A program made the translations under genes and the position numbers. Below are positions 1 through 9,000 of a stretch of 16,668 nucleotides of DNA, piece by piece. The stretch covers positions 1-16,668 of the forward strand of contig SFNC01000053.1 in NCBI GenBank assembly GCA_004554255.1, read 5' to 3'. This DNA is from Bacteroidales bacterium (GTDB lineage Bacteria; Bacteroidota; Bacteroidia; Bacteroidales; Muribaculaceae). The notes beneath the pieces were generated by a model. It searched no databases, was not told the DNA's origin, and worked only from the letters and a program-made list of their open reading frames with translations. The stretch's first letter is position 1. The number at the start of each line of letters is the position of its first letter.

Positions 1-66
1 TTTTGATTTTCTTCTTTTTACAAATATAGCGATTGTTCGTCATACCGCCATAATTGTGTCTGTCTG
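1..66. other. Left-edge sequence of uncertain origin preceding the SusD fragment
   Basis: This stretch is AT-rich and reads as intergenic DNA. Although the SusD frame is technically open back to a TGA at 4-6, the residues it would encode before about codon 70 do not look like SusD. SusD-like coding starts abruptly near 67-76. The piece therefore looks like a promoter region joined to the middle of a susD gene, either through insertion of a mobile element, a rearrangement, or a mis-join at a contig end. The exact join cannot be placed from the sequence alone. Confidence 0.45.
21..28 (-). promoter_or_regulatory. Bacteroidetes -7 box (leftward)
   Basis: On the minus strand this reads TATATTTG, matching the Bacteroidetes sigma-ABfr -7 consensus TAnnTTTG. 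It is followed downstream (lower coordinates) by an A-rich stretch, as expected for a 5' leader. No convincing -33 TTTG is seen at the usual distance, so the call rests on one box. If real, it would drive a leftward gene lying just outside the window. Confidence 0.35.
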
Positions 67-744
67 AAAATCGGGGAGTATTATAGCTGCACCAATGAAA
101 ACAATGGCCAGATCTGGTATGCGCATGTGCTCCCCTCAGATTATCCTACAAAGAATACAAACATCCAGAAATGGAACGGCTGGCACGTACTGTGGTCGTT
201 TTACGAGACCTTCGAGCCCACCGACGAGCGTCTGAAAGTGCTTGTAGGCGACTATGTGAGCAACGACGGTGTGCGCTACAATAAAGCCAACCCCGGCGTA
301 GGTCTGGAAGATGGTCCTCTGCCTATCAAATATGGTGAAGACCCCAATGACACGGGCGTGAGCAGCGCAATCGACCTTATTCTGCTCCGATATGCCGATG
401 TGCTTACGATGATGTCGGAAGCGCTTGCACGCGAAGCCAATTCTGTTACTCCCGAGGCTCTGGAGCTTCTCAACCGCGTGCACACACGTGCCGGGCTGAA
501 AGCATATACCGGATTCTCCTCTCTCTACGATTTCCTCCAAGCCAACCTCACCGAGCGCGGCCACGAGCTGTGGTTTGAAGGCGGATGCCGCCGTTCCGAC
601 CTCATCCGCTACGGCCTTTATATCGATTATGCGCGCAAATATCGCGCATCATCTTCGGCTCAGGATTATATGGTACTGTTCCCGCTGCCGCAGTATGTGA
701 TCGACGAAAGCCGTGGACAGGTGCTCAATAACCCCGGATATTAA
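67..744 (+). pseudogene. SusD/RagB family glycan-binding protein, C-terminal fragment
   Basis: SusD-type lipoproteins lie on the outer membrane as the lid of the SusC transporter and deliver oligosaccharides to it. Only about the last 220 residues are here; complete family members are near 500-600. Landmarks are WYAHVLPSDYP near the break, LRYADVLTMMSEAL (helix typical of the family), GHELWFEGGCRRSDLIRYG and the ending PLPQYVIDES...LNNPGY, all in the expected order. There is no signal peptide and no credible start: the first possible start in frame is a GTG at 127, inside conserved sequence. The 5' part is missing at a join near 67-76, so the fragment is either truncated in the genome or cut by assembly. 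Thirty-three bases separate it from the GH5 gene, the usual position for PUL enzymes. Family call is secure; the exact 5' edge is not. Confidence 0.85.
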
Positions 745-766
745 ATCACTACACAACACTTAAACT

Positions 767-772
767 GAAGGA
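767..772 (+). promoter_or_regulatory. Shine-Dalgarno-like site for the GH5 lipoprotein
   Basis: GAAGGA sits five bases before the ATG at 778 and supports that start. Purine-rich sites this good are uncommon in Bacteroidetes, where many genes lack one. Confidence 0.4.
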
Positions 773-777
773 TTAAT

Positions 778-2517
778 ATGAAATCTCTTAAATATATCAT
801 TTGCCTTGCGGCGCTCACAATGGCCGCATCATGCACCGATGAGTGGCGCGACGAGCCCCTTGAGCAGGCAAAGGCTGCCCAGCCCGCCGAGCTGCCCGAT
901 CCCGCTGTAGGCGAGCCGCTTACCGAGATTCCGTTTCACAAAGGTGTGAATATCAATGCCTGGTTCGACCGCGCTGCATCGCAGGTTGATCCCAACAAAA
1001 TCAAGGGTTGCGATTTCGACAATCTGGTAAAACTCGGTATGGACGTAGTACGTCTGCCTATCAACTTCCACTCCAATGTTGGTGAGGCTCCCGATTACAA
1101 ACTCGATGAGGGCTACCTGGCCAATCTCGACGCTGCTGTCAACAGCATCACCAGCCGTGGTCTTTGGGTGATTCTCGACCACCACAGCCTCTCGGTAGAG
1201 ACATTCCCCAGCGACGGCGAAGCGCTCATCACAGCATGCTGCAAGCAACTCGCACTCCGCTACAAGGGCCGCGACAAAGTGGCTCTCGAGCTTTTCAACG
1301 AGCCTTTCGGCCGATATCTGTCGCTCCACTGGCCTGCGATGCAGGGACGCATCATCAAGGCGGTGCGTGCTTGCGATCCTAATCTCATCATTGTCGCAAC
1401 AGGCTATGGCTCCGGGCCGAAAGAACTTCAGGACCTGCCTGAATACAACGACCCGAGAGTAATTTATACCTTCCATTATTACAATCCTACGTTATTCACT
1501 CACCAGAGTGCCTACTGGGATGAAAACTTCGTGCAACTTTCGGGCTATCCATTCCCGTATGATGCCTCCCGCATACCTGCTATCACCGACCAATGGCAGA
1601 AGGAATCATATCTTACATTCCTTTACAACAGTTATAAGGAAGCAGCTACGGTAAGCAGGATTCGCGAAGAAATTACCGAAGTGGCCAACTGGGCCGCTCA
1701 GCACGGCAAGCTGGTTTTCTGCGGTGAATTCGGCGCGCTCAACACCTCCGAGCCGGCCGACCGCTACAGTTGGTACAAGGCTGTAGGCGATATTATGAAC
1801 GAGAAAAATATCCCCTGGACAATCTGGCAGTACAACGACCAACAGCTGATTAACTTTAGCATCTTCAAGGGCGCCCAGATTTACGAGCAGCTTGACCTTG
1901 ATATGATGAAAGCTCTCGGCATAACAATCCCGGCCGAATTTGCATCCGGTCCGCTTCCGCTTACACTGTATAGCGACACAACCGAGCCCTGGTGCAATAT
2001 GCGCACCGACAAGAACGGCGGCGAAAGATACCTCGATTACTATTGCAAAGACAATCCTGCCGAAGGCACCGACTGCATCCGCTACAACGTGATGAACCCC
2101 ACCGGAGGTGTGTGGTTTGAGATCTGGCTCCCCGCCGATATAAGCAAGCTCTATGATGCCGGAGCCAAGCTCGAGTTCAAAGCACGCACCACTTCCAAGT
2201 TCAAATTGCTCGAATTTTATTTCCAGCAGTATAAAGAAGGTGCTCCCCGCCAGTGGCGTATGGCTGCCACAATATCGTCGAACGGCAACTCCGCCGCCAA
2301 TCGCCAGCTTGAGGCCGACGGCCAGTGGCACACAATCTCGATTCCCCTGAGCGAAATGAAATATCACGGCTGCTCAGGCGACGGGAAAGAGCGTCCTGAT
2401 GCCGGCGAAGATGGATTTGACTGGAGCTCCGTCAACTGGCTGATGATTACGCCCAACGGCGACCGTATGTCGTCGGGCAAAACTATCTACTTTGATGATA
2501 TCCGCATCACTAAATGA
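778..2517 (+). CDS. GH5 family endo-glycanase lipoprotein with C-terminal CBM-like domain
   Basis: Predicted secreted retaining endo-beta-glycanase (cellulase-like clan GH-A fold). Residues 1-19 form a lipoprotein signal ending in MAASC, so Cys19 is the likely lipidation site and the enzyme is probably tethered to the outer membrane. The GH5 barrel spans about 50-385: RLPINFH (92-98), ILDHH (132-136), FNEP with acid/base Glu175, HYY (233-235), CGEFG with nucleophile Glu317, and the barrel-closing Trp350 in IWQYND. Residues about 395-579 form a beta-rich, galactose-binding-like domain ending IYFDDIRIT, resembling CBM11/CIA30-type jelly rolls; a glycan-binding role is inferred. The gene follows susD by 33 bases and precedes a SusE/F-like gene by 56, suggesting one operon. 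A close paralog forms the first half of the 6058-9357 gene. Subfamily and substrate (beta-glucan, xyloglucan, mannan) are not resolved. Confidence 0.9.
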   Translation: MKSLKYIICLAALTMAASCTDEWRDEPLEQAKAAQPAELPDPAVGEPLTEIPFHKGVNINAWFDRAASQVDPNKIKGCDFDNLVKLGMDVVRLPINFHSNVGEAPDYKLDEGYLANLDAAVNSITSRGLWVILDHHSLSVETFPSDGEALITACCKQLALRYKGRDKVALELFNEPFGRYLSLHWPAMQGRIIKAVRACDPNLIIVATGYGSGPKELQDLPEYNDPRVIYTFHYYNPTLFTHQSAYWDENFVQLSGYPFPYDASRIPAITDQWQKESYLTFLYNSYKEAATVSRIREEITEVANWAAQHGKLVFCGEFGALNTSEPADRYSWYKAVGDIMNEKNIPWTIWQYNDQQLINFSIFKGAQIYEQLDLDMMKALGITIPAEFASGPLPLTLYSDTTEPWCNMRTDKNGGERYLDYYCKDNPAEGTDCIRYNVMNPTGGVWFEIWLPADISKLYDAGAKLEFKARTTSKFKLLEFYFQQYKEGAPRQWRMAATISSNGNSAANRQLEADGQWHTISIPLSEMKYHGCSGDGKERPDAGEDGFDWSSVNWLMITPNGDRMSSGKTIYFDDIRITK

Positions 2518-2573
2518 GAATTTAGCCACAGTTAAAAAATCCCATCATCTATAACTTTTTAAATATTTTTATC

Positions 2574-4247
2574 ATGAAAAAATTCTCCAAACTTCTTGCA
2601 AGTTGTCTTGCATTGGCAGCCGGCTGTTCGGCAGCCTATGCAGAGGGAACTTTCGATAAAATCGCTTTTATGGGCGAGAATATCGAGATTAACGGCCATG
2701 CCATCGGCTGGAATGCCGCTGCTCCCGAGGTAGTGGAAATCAACCCTGCTACCGGTAAGTTTGAATTCACCGTGCGTTTTACTCGCGAAAACGGCCTTTG
2801 GCAGATGTATACCGATGCCATCGGAGAAAATGACTGGGGCGCTCTCAAAGCTTCGATCTACTCTCCCAACATCTATGTGGCTTTCGCCGATATGGATCCT
2901 GAACCCGACGATATCGTAATCACCGCCGGTGCAGCCGAGCGCTTCAATCTGAAGTATCTGCCTGATGCTGTAGGTAAGAGTGTGCCTGTATACCTCGATC
3001 CCGACGGCGGATTCTGGGTAGGCGGCGGTTCTGAAGCCACCAAAGAGCAGGTCTATAAAATGGAAATCAACGCCGACCTCAGCGAAATGAAAATCGTATC
3101 GGTTGAAAAGCTGGAAGTAAAGGTTGAATATCCTGAAAACCTTTACATCATAGGCGATGCCACCCCCGGCGGCTGGGACAAGGCCACCGTTATGAAAAAT
3201 CTTGGCGACGGCATCTACCAGTATGTGGGCGAGCTGAAAGCCGGCTCTCCGGGCGCTCTCCAGATTTACGGCGACGATCCCCTTGTATGCGGTATGGACT
3301 CGAAGGCCTATGGCCCGGCAGAGCCTCAGGTGATTACATCGCTGGGCGTATCTGACACCTCGTTGAAATATTATGAGACCGGCCGCCCCACCACCAGCTA
3401 TTATACCGTGGCCGAAGGTCAGACCAATGAATATGTAGTGACAGTCGACGTGGTCAACCTCACCATTAATGTTGTAGTCAACAACCTTTATTTCACCGGT
3501 GTACCCTCCGACTGGAATTTCGTGCAGATGCAGAATGAAGGCAATCGCGTATTCACTTATAAAGGCTACTTTAAAGCTCCCGGCGAAGCATTCTGCTTCA
3601 CCGCTACAGAAGGCTGGGATATTAAAGTCGCTCCCGACGCCGATGCAGAATTCGGCCTTGGCGCATTCACCAACAATACCCTGTTCTTCGGCAGCCAGGC
3701 TGCTATGAAGAATGTCTACATCGGCTACTACATCGTTTCGGCCGACCTTGCCAATGGCATTCTCTCAACCCGCACTTACAACCCCGACCCCATCGAGAAA
3801 CTCTATGTGGCAAATGGCGGCAAGTTTACTGAGATGACCAAGCGCTCCGACGGCATCTACTATTGGGTAGGAGCCATCAGCGGCGATTTCACCATCACTC
3901 CCGGTCAGGCTGCATATCCCTGCTATATGCCGGCTGAGGAAGCTGTAGCTGTTCCTGAAGAAGGGCTTGCCAACGGCGAAATGGTTTTCAATACTACCGC
4001 CGACAACAATGTCAACAACAAGTGGTCGAACGCCAATGCCGGAGAATACACCATCAAGGTTAACCCCGAATCTCAGACAATCAGCGTTGAGAAGGGCGAT
4101 ACCTCCGGTGTGGCTGCCATCATAGCTGATGGTGAAGCTCAGCAGGCTGTCTTCTTCGATCTCACCGGACGCAAGATTGAGAATCCTTCCAATGGTATCT
4201 ACATCCGCGTTCAGGGTGCAAACGCTCAGAAAGTTGTTCTCCGATAA
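2574..4247 (+). CDS. SusE/SusF-like secreted glycan-binding protein (paralog 1)
   Basis: A non-catalytic, multi-domain beta-sandwich protein expected to hold polysaccharide at the cell surface. The signal peptide (1-23) most likely ends AYA|EG; Cys18 lies in a poor lipobox (AAGC) and is replaced by Ser in the neighbouring paralog, so signal peptidase I cleavage is favoured. About four repeated domains can be made out: 25-180 (with the ING...GWN motif), 185-300 (starting with IGDATPGGWD, a hallmark of SusE/F starch-binding domains), 303-405 (LYFTG...WNF) and 406-505 (LYVA...). Residues 525-557 form a tail (DLTGRKIENP...GIYIRV...KVVLR) resembling a type IX sorting domain. Length near 557 is close to SusF. 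The gene lies between GH5 and a second paralog. Ligand unknown. Confidence 0.82.
   Translation: MKKFSKLLASCLALAAGCSAAYAEGTFDKIAFMGENIEINGHAIGWNAAAPEVVEINPATGKFEFTVRFTRENGLWQMYTDAIGENDWGALKASIYSPNIYVAFADMDPEPDDIVITAGAAERFNLKYLPDAVGKSVPVYLDPDGGFWVGGGSEATKEQVYKMEINADLSEMKIVSVEKLEVKVEYPENLYIIGDATPGGWDKATVMKNLGDGIYQYVGELKAGSPGALQIYGDDPLVCGMDSKAYGPAEPQVITSLGVSDTSLKYYETGRPTTSYYTVAEGQTNEYVVTVDVVNLTINVVVNNLYFTGVPSDWNFVQMQNEGNRVFTYKGYFKAPGEAFCFTATEGWDIKVAPDADAEFGLGAFTNNTLFFGSQAAMKNVYIGYYIVSADLANGILSTRTYNPDPIEKLYVANGGKFTEMTKRSDGIYYWVGAISGDFTITPGQAAYPCYMPAEEAVAVPEEGLANGEMVFNTTADNNVNNKWSNANAGEYTIKVNPESQTISVEKGDTSGVAAIIADGEAQQAVFFDLTGRKIENPSNGIYIRVQGANAQKVVLR
3996..4025 (+). repeat. 30-nt exact repeat shared with 5750-5779
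   Basis: Thirty bases encoding TADNNVNNKW in the fourth domain of SusE/F paralog 1 are identical to 5750-5779 in paralog 2, while flanking bases differ at many synonymous sites. The fused third copy is diverged here. Confidence 0.85.
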
Positions 4248-4260
4248 ACTGATATAGCCT

Positions 4261-4307
4261 CTCAGCGGGCACTGCCCCGACGCACTGCCGGGGCAGTCGC
4301 CGCTGAG
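4261..4307 (+). other. Strong two-part hairpin between the SusE/F paralogs
   Basis: CTCAGCGG (4261-4268) pairs with CCGCTGAG (4300-4307), then after a 2x2 internal loop ACTGCCCCG (4271-4279) pairs with CGGGGCAGT (4289-4297), leaving a nine-base loop. That is 17 base pairs, mostly G-C. No T-tract follows (the next bases are GTCGGCTTCC), so a classic intrinsic terminator is unlikely. It could act as a partial terminator or as a 3' end stabiliser that sets different message levels for the genes either side. Function is inferred; the structure is directly readable. Confidence 0.6.
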
Positions 4308-4345
4308 GTCGGCTTCCATAAACACATTATTCAGATATACTAACG

Positions 4346-6001
4346 ATGACAAATATTTACAAACTCCTATCTTTCGGCCTCATCCTGGCAGCAGGCTCCT
4401 CTCAGGCCTATGCCGAAGACTATGAAAAAATCGGCTTGGTATGCTCGCCTGGCATCACGATAAATGGCACAAACCCGGGTTGGAATTCGAGTGCACCTTA
4501 TGTAATAAATCGCTCCGACGATGGTAAATTCAGATTCACTGTGCGTTACGGCATAGGCGACCAGACCTGGATGATGTTTACCAACGGCATAGAGCCTGCC
4601 GACGGATCTGCACAAGGCGCCTCTGCTATCATCCCTGACTTCCGAGCAGCTTTCGATACACCTCCCACCGAAATGGAGAGTGGCAACATCTTCCATATTA
4701 AATATCTTGCAGAAGTTGTAGGCAAAGCTGTGCCTATGTCGGTCGCTAAAGGTCAGGGCTTTAAAGTATTGGAGTGCCATGGTCAGCCTATGACATACCA
4801 CTTTGTGATACCGGCCGACCTTAGCACAATGACAATCGAATCAATCGATTATCCCGAAGCTCTCTATCTCTACGGCGATGCCACTCCGGGTGGATGGGAT
4901 GCAGCTCAAGCTACCGCTATGCAGAATCTCGACAATGGTATTTATCGTTATGTAGGTGAGCTGAAAGCCGGCTCCCCTGGCGCTCTCCAGATTTATGCCG
5001 ATAAGCCAAGCGTCTGCGGCGTCAATGCACAAGCGCTCGGCCCCAATTCACCGGTCGAAATAAGCAGTTCTGGTGTTGCCAATCCTACCTTTAATTATTA
5101 TGTCACCCGTCATAGCGATTGCTACTACAAGGTCACAGAAACTAAAAAATATGTGCTGACCTTAAATCTTGTCACCAGCACTATCAATGCCTACATCGAC
5201 AAACTGTATATCGTAGGCACGCCCACACGTGTCGGTAATGATTGGACATTTGTCGAGATGGAGAATGAAGGTAACGGTGTTTTCTCTTATAAAGGACATT
5301 TTGATAAACCGGATGGTAATGCAGGAACCTTCACTTTCTCATCTACCAACGCCTGGAACAATAATACAATTGCGCCTGCCTACGGCGATGCTTCATTTGG
5401 TTTGACACCATTCAGTGATAACACGTTAAAACATCAAAGTCCTTGCTCGATGCACAACACCTGCGACGGATACTATATCGTTAAAGTTGACCTGCCGCGC
5501 AAAACTGTCTCCACCCGCACCTACAACCCTGACCCAATCAACAAGCTGTATGTGCTGAACAACGGCACCTACCATGAGATGGTGATCGAACCCGGAACAA
5601 CTGACACTTATTGCTATTCCGGCACTCTGAGCGGCGATTTCACCGTAACCACCACTAACTCTGCCGCATATCCCTGCTATATGCCCACGATTGAAACCGT
5701 AGAAGTGCCCGGCGACGGACTTGCCAACGATGAAACTGTTTTCAACACCACCGCCGACAACAATGTCAACAACAAGTGGAACATCCCCAGCTCAGGCATA
5801 TATACCGTGCGATTTAATCCTTCGGCTATGACTCTGGGTGTGGATAATGGCAGCACCACCGGCATCAGCAATGTAAGCCTTGACAATGTCAACGCTCCCG
5901 CCACCTATTTCGACCTCACCGGCCGTAAGGTAGAGAACCCCGGCTGCGGTATCTACATCCGCGTGCAGGACGAACAGGCTCAGAAAGTAGTTCTCCACTA
6001 A
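4346..6001 (+). CDS. SusE/SusF-like secreted glycan-binding protein (paralog 2)
   Basis: A tandem paralog of the preceding protein with the same plan: signal peptide 1-23 ending AYA|ED, with no cysteine in the lipobox position, so a plain signal peptidase I substrate. Domain 1 (24-165) has the INGTNPGWN motif, domain 2 (170-285) starts YGDATPGGWD (176-185), domain 3 begins at LYIVG near 287 and domain 4 at LYVLN near 401. The C-terminus (522-551) carries the same tail, DLTGRKVENP...GIYIRV...KVVLH. It sits 98 bases after paralog 1, across a strong hairpin, and 56 bases before the GH5 fusion gene. It is closer to the fused copy than to paralog 1 in domain 1 (RSDDGKF, VAKGQGF) and shares a 42-base exact stretch with it. 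Predicted to bind the same or a related glycan; no ligand can be read from the sequence. Confidence 0.82.
   Translation: MTNIYKLLSFGLILAAGSSQAYAEDYEKIGLVCSPGITINGTNPGWNSSAPYVINRSDDGKFRFTVRYGIGDQTWMMFTNGIEPADGSAQGASAIIPDFRAAFDTPPTEMESGNIFHIKYLAEVVGKAVPMSVAKGQGFKVLECHGQPMTYHFVIPADLSTMTIESIDYPEALYLYGDATPGGWDAAQATAMQNLDNGIYRYVGELKAGSPGALQIYADKPSVCGVNAQALGPNSPVEISSSGVANPTFNYYVTRHSDCYYKVTETKKYVLTLNLVTSTINAYIDKLYIVGTPTRVGNDWTFVEMENEGNGVFSYKGHFDKPDGNAGTFTFSSTNAWNNNTIAPAYGDASFGLTPFSDNTLKHQSPCSMHNTCDGYYIVKVDLPRKTVSTRTYNPDPINKLYVLNNGTYHEMVIEPGTTDTYCYSGTLSGDFTVTTTNSAAYPCYMPTIETVEVPGDGLANDETVFNTTADNNVNNKWNIPSSGIYTVRFNPSAMTLGVDNGSTTGISNVSLDNVNAPATYFDLTGRKVENPGCGIYIRVQDEQAQKVVLH
4742..4762 (+). repeat. 21-nt exact repeat shared with 8119-8139
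   Basis: The bases encoding VAKGQGF in paralog 2 are identical to those in the fused copy, including third positions, though the neighbouring codons differ. Confidence 0.8.
4988..5029 (+). repeat. 42-nt exact repeat shared with 8362-8403
   Basis: Forty-two bases encoding QIYADKPSVCGVNA in domain 2 of paralog 2 are identical to 8362-8403 in the fused gene. Sequence either side differs at many synonymous positions, so the identity is patchy. This fits recent local gene conversion or a retained block from a duplication. Confidence 0.9.
5750..5779 (+). repeat. Partner of the 30-nt repeat at 3996-4025
   Basis: Identical to 3996-4025 in paralog 1; encodes TADNNVNNKW. Confidence 0.85.
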
Positions 6002-6057
6002 TTCTTTTTCAACAATGATTTCGACGTAACCTCCCCCATAATCCTATTTTATTCTCG

Positions 6058-9000
6058 ATGAGAAATATTCAAAGTATCTTTATTTCTTTACTTGCCCTCT
6101 CAGCAGCCATTTGCCCGGAATTTTTCCGGGCAAAGGCCGCTGCGACGGCTTCTTCATCACAACCGGCAGTTGGCGAGGCTCTGAAGGAAGTGCCTTTTCA
6201 CAAAGGCGTGAATGTCAATGCCTGGTTCGACCGCAGGGCCTCGCAGGTGGATATGCATAAAATCACCGGAGAAGATTTCGATTTTATCAAGAGCCTCGGA
6301 ATGGATGTGGTGCGACTGCCCGTCAACTTCCACTTGAATATGGGCGCGGCGCCCACCTATACCCTCAACGAGGTATACCTGCAGAATCTCGACAAGGCAG
6401 TAGAACTTATCACAAGCCGCGGTCTGTGGGTGATTCTCGACCATCATAGCCTCTCGGTTGAGGAATTCCCGAGCGATGGCGAGGATATTATCAGAGAAGG
6501 GTGCAAACAGCTTGCCCTCCGCTACAAGGGTCACGACAAGGTGGCACTTGAGCTGTGCAACGAGCCTTTCTTCCCCGATATGAAGCAAACCTGGGGCACT
6601 ATGCAGGGCCGCATCATCAAGGAAGTGCGTGCCTGCGACCCCGACCTCATAATCATCGCCACTCCCTGGGGCTGCGAGTACGACAGGCTGAAAGAGCTGC
6701 CTGAATACAACGACCCGAGAGTAGTCTACACCTTCCACTATTATCGCCCGATGATGTTCTCACATCAGGGTGCATATTGGTGCGAATATGAACAATATCT
6801 GGCTGACATTCCCTTTCCTCACGATGCCTCACGTATGCCCGAAATCCCGGCAGAATGGGCTCCGCTGGCCGACCGTGTGACTTACTATAACACTTATCCC
6901 GAATATGGCACCGTAGAGAAGATCAAGGAGGAAATCAAAGTGGCTGCCGACTGGGCTAAGCAGCATGGCAAGCTGGTGTTCTGCGGCGAATTCGGTGCGC
7001 TCAACACTTGCGCATCGGCCGACCGCTACCGCTGGCTCAAAGCCGTGGCCGATGCTCTTGCCGAGGATAATATACCCTGGACTCTCTGGCAATACAACGA
7101 CCAGCTGCTCGTCAACTTCAGCATTTTCGACGGCTCGCAGATTTACGACCAGCTCGACACAGAACTGATGGAGGCGCTGGGGCTGCCTCTCCCGGAGAAG
7201 TTCGCCGGCGCACCCAGGCCGCTCCTTTTCTACAGCGACAGCACCGACCCCTGGTGCCAATACAGAACATCGAAGAACGTAAGCGAGAAATATCTCGACT
7301 ATTACTGCAAGGACAACCCCGCCGAGGGTGCCAACTGCATCCGCTATAATGTGGCCAACACTACCGGCGGAGTATGGTTTGAAATCTGGCTCCCGGCCAA
7401 TGCAAGCCGCCTGCAGGCGGCGGGCGGCAGCCTTGAATTCATGGCCCGCACCACCGACAAGATTAATTCGCTGGAATTCTATTTTCAGCACTATATCGAC
7501 GGCGAGCCACGCCAGTGGCGTATGTCGGCCACGTTGTCGTCGAACGGAAACAGCAACGCCACCCGGCAGCTTACCCCCGACGGCCAGTGGCACAAAATAT
7601 CCATTCCCCTGAGCGAATTGCAATATCACGGCTGCGACGGTCAATGGAAAGAGCAGCCCGATGCTTCAGAGAAGGGCTTCGACTGGAGCCGCATCAACTG
7701 GCTTATGATTACCCCCGCCGGCGACAGTTCCGCCTCAGGCAAAACCATATATCTCGACGACATCAAAATCACCGCTCAGAACGATAAGAAAATCCACCGT
7801 CAGCTCGCGCTCCTATGCTCCGACAAAATTGAGATTAACGGAACGAAGCCCGGCTGGAACCCCTCCAAGCCATACATCGTAGACCGCAGCGATGACGGCA
7901 AATTCCACTTCTCGGTGAATTTCGGCAACGGCACACAGACCTGGCAGATGTACACCGACGGTATCCTCAGCGGCGACGAAGCAGCATGTAATGCTTCGTC
8001 GCTGCTGCCCGACTTCACCGCAGCCTTCTCCGCTCCCCTCCCCGAGGATCTTAAAATCGGCAATGCGTTCAACAGCAAATATCTGGCTCAGGCTGTCGGC
8101 AAAACTGTGCCTGTGACCGTCGCTAAAGGTCAGGGCTTTCAGGTTGCCGGCAATGACCGGCCGCTCATATACAACATCGTGATGCCGGCCGACCTGAGCA
8201 CTATGACAATAGAGTCGATTACCTATCCCGAAAATCTATATCTCCTTGGCGATGCCACCCCCGGCGGATGGGATAATTCGGCAGCCACACCTATGGAGAA
8301 TCTTGGCAATGGAGTTTACCGATATATAGGCGTGCTGAATGCAGGCAGCCCGGGCGCTTTACAGATTTATGCCGATAAGCCAAGCGTCTGCGGCGTCAAT
8401 GCAAAAGCTTTCGGCCTGACCGAAAAGCAGACTATAAACTGGAAAGGCGTTTCAGCCACAAATCTGAACTACTACCCTACCGACCGTCCCGGCGATTGTT
8501 TTTATCAGGTCGAAGATGGCCAGACCAACTATTATAATCTCTCGGTCAATGTTGTGGAAAGCACCATCAGCTGCATCATTGACAACCTCTACTTCGTAGG
8601 CGACCCTACCGGCTGGAAATTCAATCAAATGGATAAGGAGGGCGAAAGTGTGTTCACTTATAAGGGGCATTTTAATAAAAACAATGCTTTTTGCTTCACC
8701 GCTTATGATGGAGATAAGGGGTGGAGCACAAAGATTGCCACCTCGAATGATGCCGGCTTCGGCCTCGCCCCGTTCACCGACAACACTCTGCTCTTCGGCA
8801 GCCAGTGTGCCGTGAGAAGCAACTGTGAAGGCAACTATATCGTTTCTGCAAATCTTGCCGAAAAGACTCTTTCCACCCGCACCTATAATCCCGACCCGAT
8901 AGAAAAACTCTATGTGGCAAGCAAAGGTGCATACTCTGAAATGGCTGTCGAGCAAGACGGCACCTTTTCCTGGACCGGCACTCTCCGTGACAGCTTCACC

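Noticed and set aside
2552..2559. Possible promoter before the first SusE/F gene (TAACTTTT)
   Set aside because: It misses the final G of TAnnTTTG and has no -33 partner; the short gap fits operon transcription better.
4261..4307. Intrinsic terminator ending the first transcript
   Set aside because: The hairpin is strong but no T-tract follows, and the next gene starts 39 bases later in the same functional group, so it is reported as a hairpin only.
6829..7644. Long minus-strand open frame (271 codons) opposite the GH5-CBM half of the fusion gene
   Set aside because: It is exactly antisense to strongly conserved GH5/CBM coding, has no recognisable motifs, and arises from codon usage that avoids antisense stops.
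3996..8403. CRISPR or other short regularly spaced repeat array
   Set aside because: The repeated stretches are coding, few, unequally spaced and explained by paralogous genes.
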